A stretch of DNA of 21,843 bases, taken from positions 1 through 21,843 of the forward strand of contig JAFDHU010000005.1 in the NCBI GenBank assembly GCA_019308625.1, written 5' to 3'. The translations under genes and the position numbers were made by a program. Shown one piece after another: positions 20,571 through 21,843 of this stretch; within the stretch, counting starts at the first letter, position 1, and each line of letters begins with the position of its first letter. This DNA is from Deltaproteobacteria bacterium. GTDB lineage: Bacteria > Desulfobacterota > Desulfobaccia > Desulfobaccales > 0-14-0-80-60-11. The notes beneath the pieces are model-generated. The model did no database searches and had not been told where the DNA came from. It saw nothing but the letters and a program-made list of their open reading frames with translations.

Positions 20571-21425
20571 TCAGTAGAAATCCTCCAGGAGCTGGTCAAT
20601 GGGGCACTCCCGCTCCTGACGGGCCAGAGGTCCGGCGGCCAGCACCTCATAGGATTCTTCAAACACCGGCCGGGGTTTTCGGTAAATCACCCCGATGGGT
20701 ATACGCTCCCCCCACTCCTTGGCCTTCTGACAGGCCCACAGCTCGTTTTCCGGGTCATAATCGGGGGTGTCCTCCACCTTATACACCCGCTGCTGATACC
20801 ACTGGTAGGTGTTGACCTTGTTGAAAGTCACGCAGGGCTGCAGCACCTCCAGCAGGGCGAAGCCCCGGTGGGTGAGGGCCTGTTTGTACAGCTCCTTGAG
20901 GTGGGTCCGCAGGCCAGCGAAGCCCCGGGCCACCCAGGAGCAGTCCTGGGCCACCGCCAGGGCCAGGGCGTGCAGCGGCGGATAGGGTACTCCCTGGGGC
21001 TGGATAATGGTCTGAAAGCCCTGGTCGCTGGTGGGGGAGGCCTGGCCCTTGGTCAGGCCGTAAACCTGATTGTTATGCACCACCAGAGTCATGTCCGGGT
21101 TGCGGCGGAAGGTGGCCAGCAGATGGTTGCCCCCCTCCCCGTAGCAGTCGCCGTCGCCGGTGGTGACCACCACCTTGAGGTGGGGGTTGGCCAGCCGGGC
21201 GCCGGTGGCCACCGGCAGAGTCCGGCCATGGATGCCATTGAAAATGTTGCATTTGAGGTAGTGGGGAAACTTGCTGGCCTGGCCGATGCCCGACACCAGC
21301 AGCAGGTCCTGGGGCCGGATTTCCAGCTCCGCCAAGGCCTCCTTAAAGGCATACAGCATGGGGAAATTGCCGCACCCCGGGCACCAGGCGGATTCAATGC
21401 CTTTATAAGTCTCCAATGGCAGCAT
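20571..21425 (-). CDS. 2-oxoacid:ferredoxin oxidoreductase, beta subunit
   Basis: The thiamine-diphosphate subunit of an enzyme that oxidatively decarboxylates a 2-oxoacid (such as 2-oxoglutarate or pyruvate) to an acyl-CoA and reduces ferredoxin. The 284-residue protein has the [4Fe-4S] cysteines CPGCG (Cys15, Cys18) with a third Cys in LQPCVTFN, and the ThDP motif TGDGDCYGEGGNHL...HNNQVYGLTKGQ (about 89-128). Size and layout match two-subunit KorAB-type enzymes. ATG 21425 follows GGAGTG and lies 11 bases after the alpha-subunit stop. The 2-oxoacid used cannot be fixed from sequence alone; 2-oxoglutarate is a reasonable guess. Confidence 0.92.
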   Translation of the reverse strand: MLPLETYKGIESAWCPGCGNFPMLYAFKEALAELEIRPQDLLLVSGIGQASKFPHYLKCNIFNGIHGRTLPVATGARLANPHLKVVVTTGDGDCYGEGGNHLLATFRRNPDMTLVVHNNQVYGLTKGQASPTSDQGFQTIIQPQGVPYPPLHALALAVAQDCSWVARGFAGLRTHLKELYKQALTHRGFALLEVLQPCVTFNKVNTYQWYQQRVYKVEDTPDYDPENELWACQKAKEWGERIPIGVIYRKPRPVFEESYEVLAAGPLARQERECPIDQLLEDFY

Positions 21426-21436
21426 CGCCTCACTCC

Positions 21437-21843
21437 CTATATCCAGCCCTGCAGACCCCTGAGGAGGTACTCCGGGGTAAAGGGTCGGCCGTCATATCTC
21501 AAAACCAGGTGATCCGCCGCAAGTCCCGTTTCCTGGCGCAGCAGGCGGTTGAGCTGGCCCACGGCATTGCCTTCCACGCCGATGATCTTCTGGGCTCCTT
21601 CCAAGGCTCTGCTTACCGGCTCTTTCGGAAAGGGCCACAATTCGCTTAAATGCACCACCCGAGCCGGGGTGTTTTCCTGTTCCAGGCGCTCGGCGGCTTC
21701 CCGCACGGCCCCGAAGCTGGAGCCCCAGCACAGCAAGGCCACCGGCGCCCCCGGGGTTCCGGCCAGGGTCACGCCGTCCATTTCCTTCCGCATGGTTTTC
21801 AGCTTGCGCAGGCGCTTGTCATGCATCTTAACCCGCACCGCCA
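21437..21843 (-). CDS. 2-oxoacid:ferredoxin oxidoreductase, alpha subunit, C-terminal part
   Basis: The frame is open to the right edge, so only about the last 135 residues are visible. They begin in a basic segment (KMHDKRLRKLKTMRKEM) typical of the linker before the C-terminal domain, then VALLCWGSSFGAVREAAERL and VVHLSELWPFPKEPV, and end LLRGLQGWI. This layout matches the KorA/VorB-like alpha subunit that partners the beta subunit 11 bases downstream. The pyrimidine-binding and gamma domains lie outside the window. Confidence 0.88.
   Translation of the reverse strand, partial: AVRVKMHDKRLRKLKTMRKEMDGVTLAGTPGAPVALLCWGSSFGAVREAAERLEQENTPARVVHLSELWPFPKEPVSRALEGAQKIIGVEGNAVGQLNRLLRQETGLAADHLVLRYDGRPFTPEYLLRGLQGWI

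Overview
The window reads as chromosomal DNA from a GC-rich anaerobic bacterium, most likely of the Desulfobacterota (former Deltaproteobacteria). The reasons are inferential: a DUF4416-yicC-remA-gmk gene order, a 2-oxoacid:ferredoxin oxidoreductase, a hydrogenase nickel chaperone (HypA), and a PAS/GAF sigma-54 activator beside a CoA-transferase operon. There are no rRNA or tRNA genes, CRISPR arrays or insertion sequences. Most genes lie on the minus strand.

Layout. (1) 1-2609, minus: an operon DUF4416 - yicC - remA - gmk - (unrecognised gene running off the left edge), with a good sigma-70 promoter at 2581-2609. (2) 2949-4684, plus: hypA - queE - queC (nickel insertion and 7-deazaguanine synthesis). 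(3) 4734-7438: a stand-alone degenerate receiver protein, a strong terminator within a three-hairpin RNA-like stretch, a metallo-beta-lactamase/TPR fusion, a zinc-ribbon HELAH metalloprotease that seems frameshifted, and a 57-residue zinc ribbon convergent with it. (4) 7623-12307, minus: a six-gene operon of two long class III (CaiB/BaiF) CoA-transferases and four small proteins, two of them cysteine-rich, closed by a strong terminator. Upstream are a structured leader with a 16-codon ORF, a -24/-12-like promoter, and the gene for a PAS-PAS-GAF-AAA-Fis sigma-54 activator. (5) 15537-18910, minus: a deleted glycosyltransferase remnant, then a RimK-like ATP-grasp protein, a phosphoribosyltransferase, a lipoprotein and an NT5C-type HAD nucleotidase, tightly packed. 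(6) 19098-21843, minus: a peptidase-U32-family protein, a 54-residue single-helix membrane protein, and the beta and partial alpha subunits of a 2-oxoacid:ferredoxin oxidoreductase.

How it works together. The best candidate for an undescribed system is region 4. Paired CaiB/BaiF subunits recall benzylsuccinate CoA-transferase (BbsEF), which activates an aromatic succinate with succinyl-CoA. Here both subunits are about 496 residues with N-terminal extensions, both keep an Asp at the usual catalytic position, and they travel with small Cys/Trp-rich proteins that I cannot place in any family. The adjacent activator would tie expression to a sensed substrate or redox state. The substrate is unknown. 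Region 5 looks like a small nucleotide- or peptide-ligase-linked cluster that has lost its first gene.
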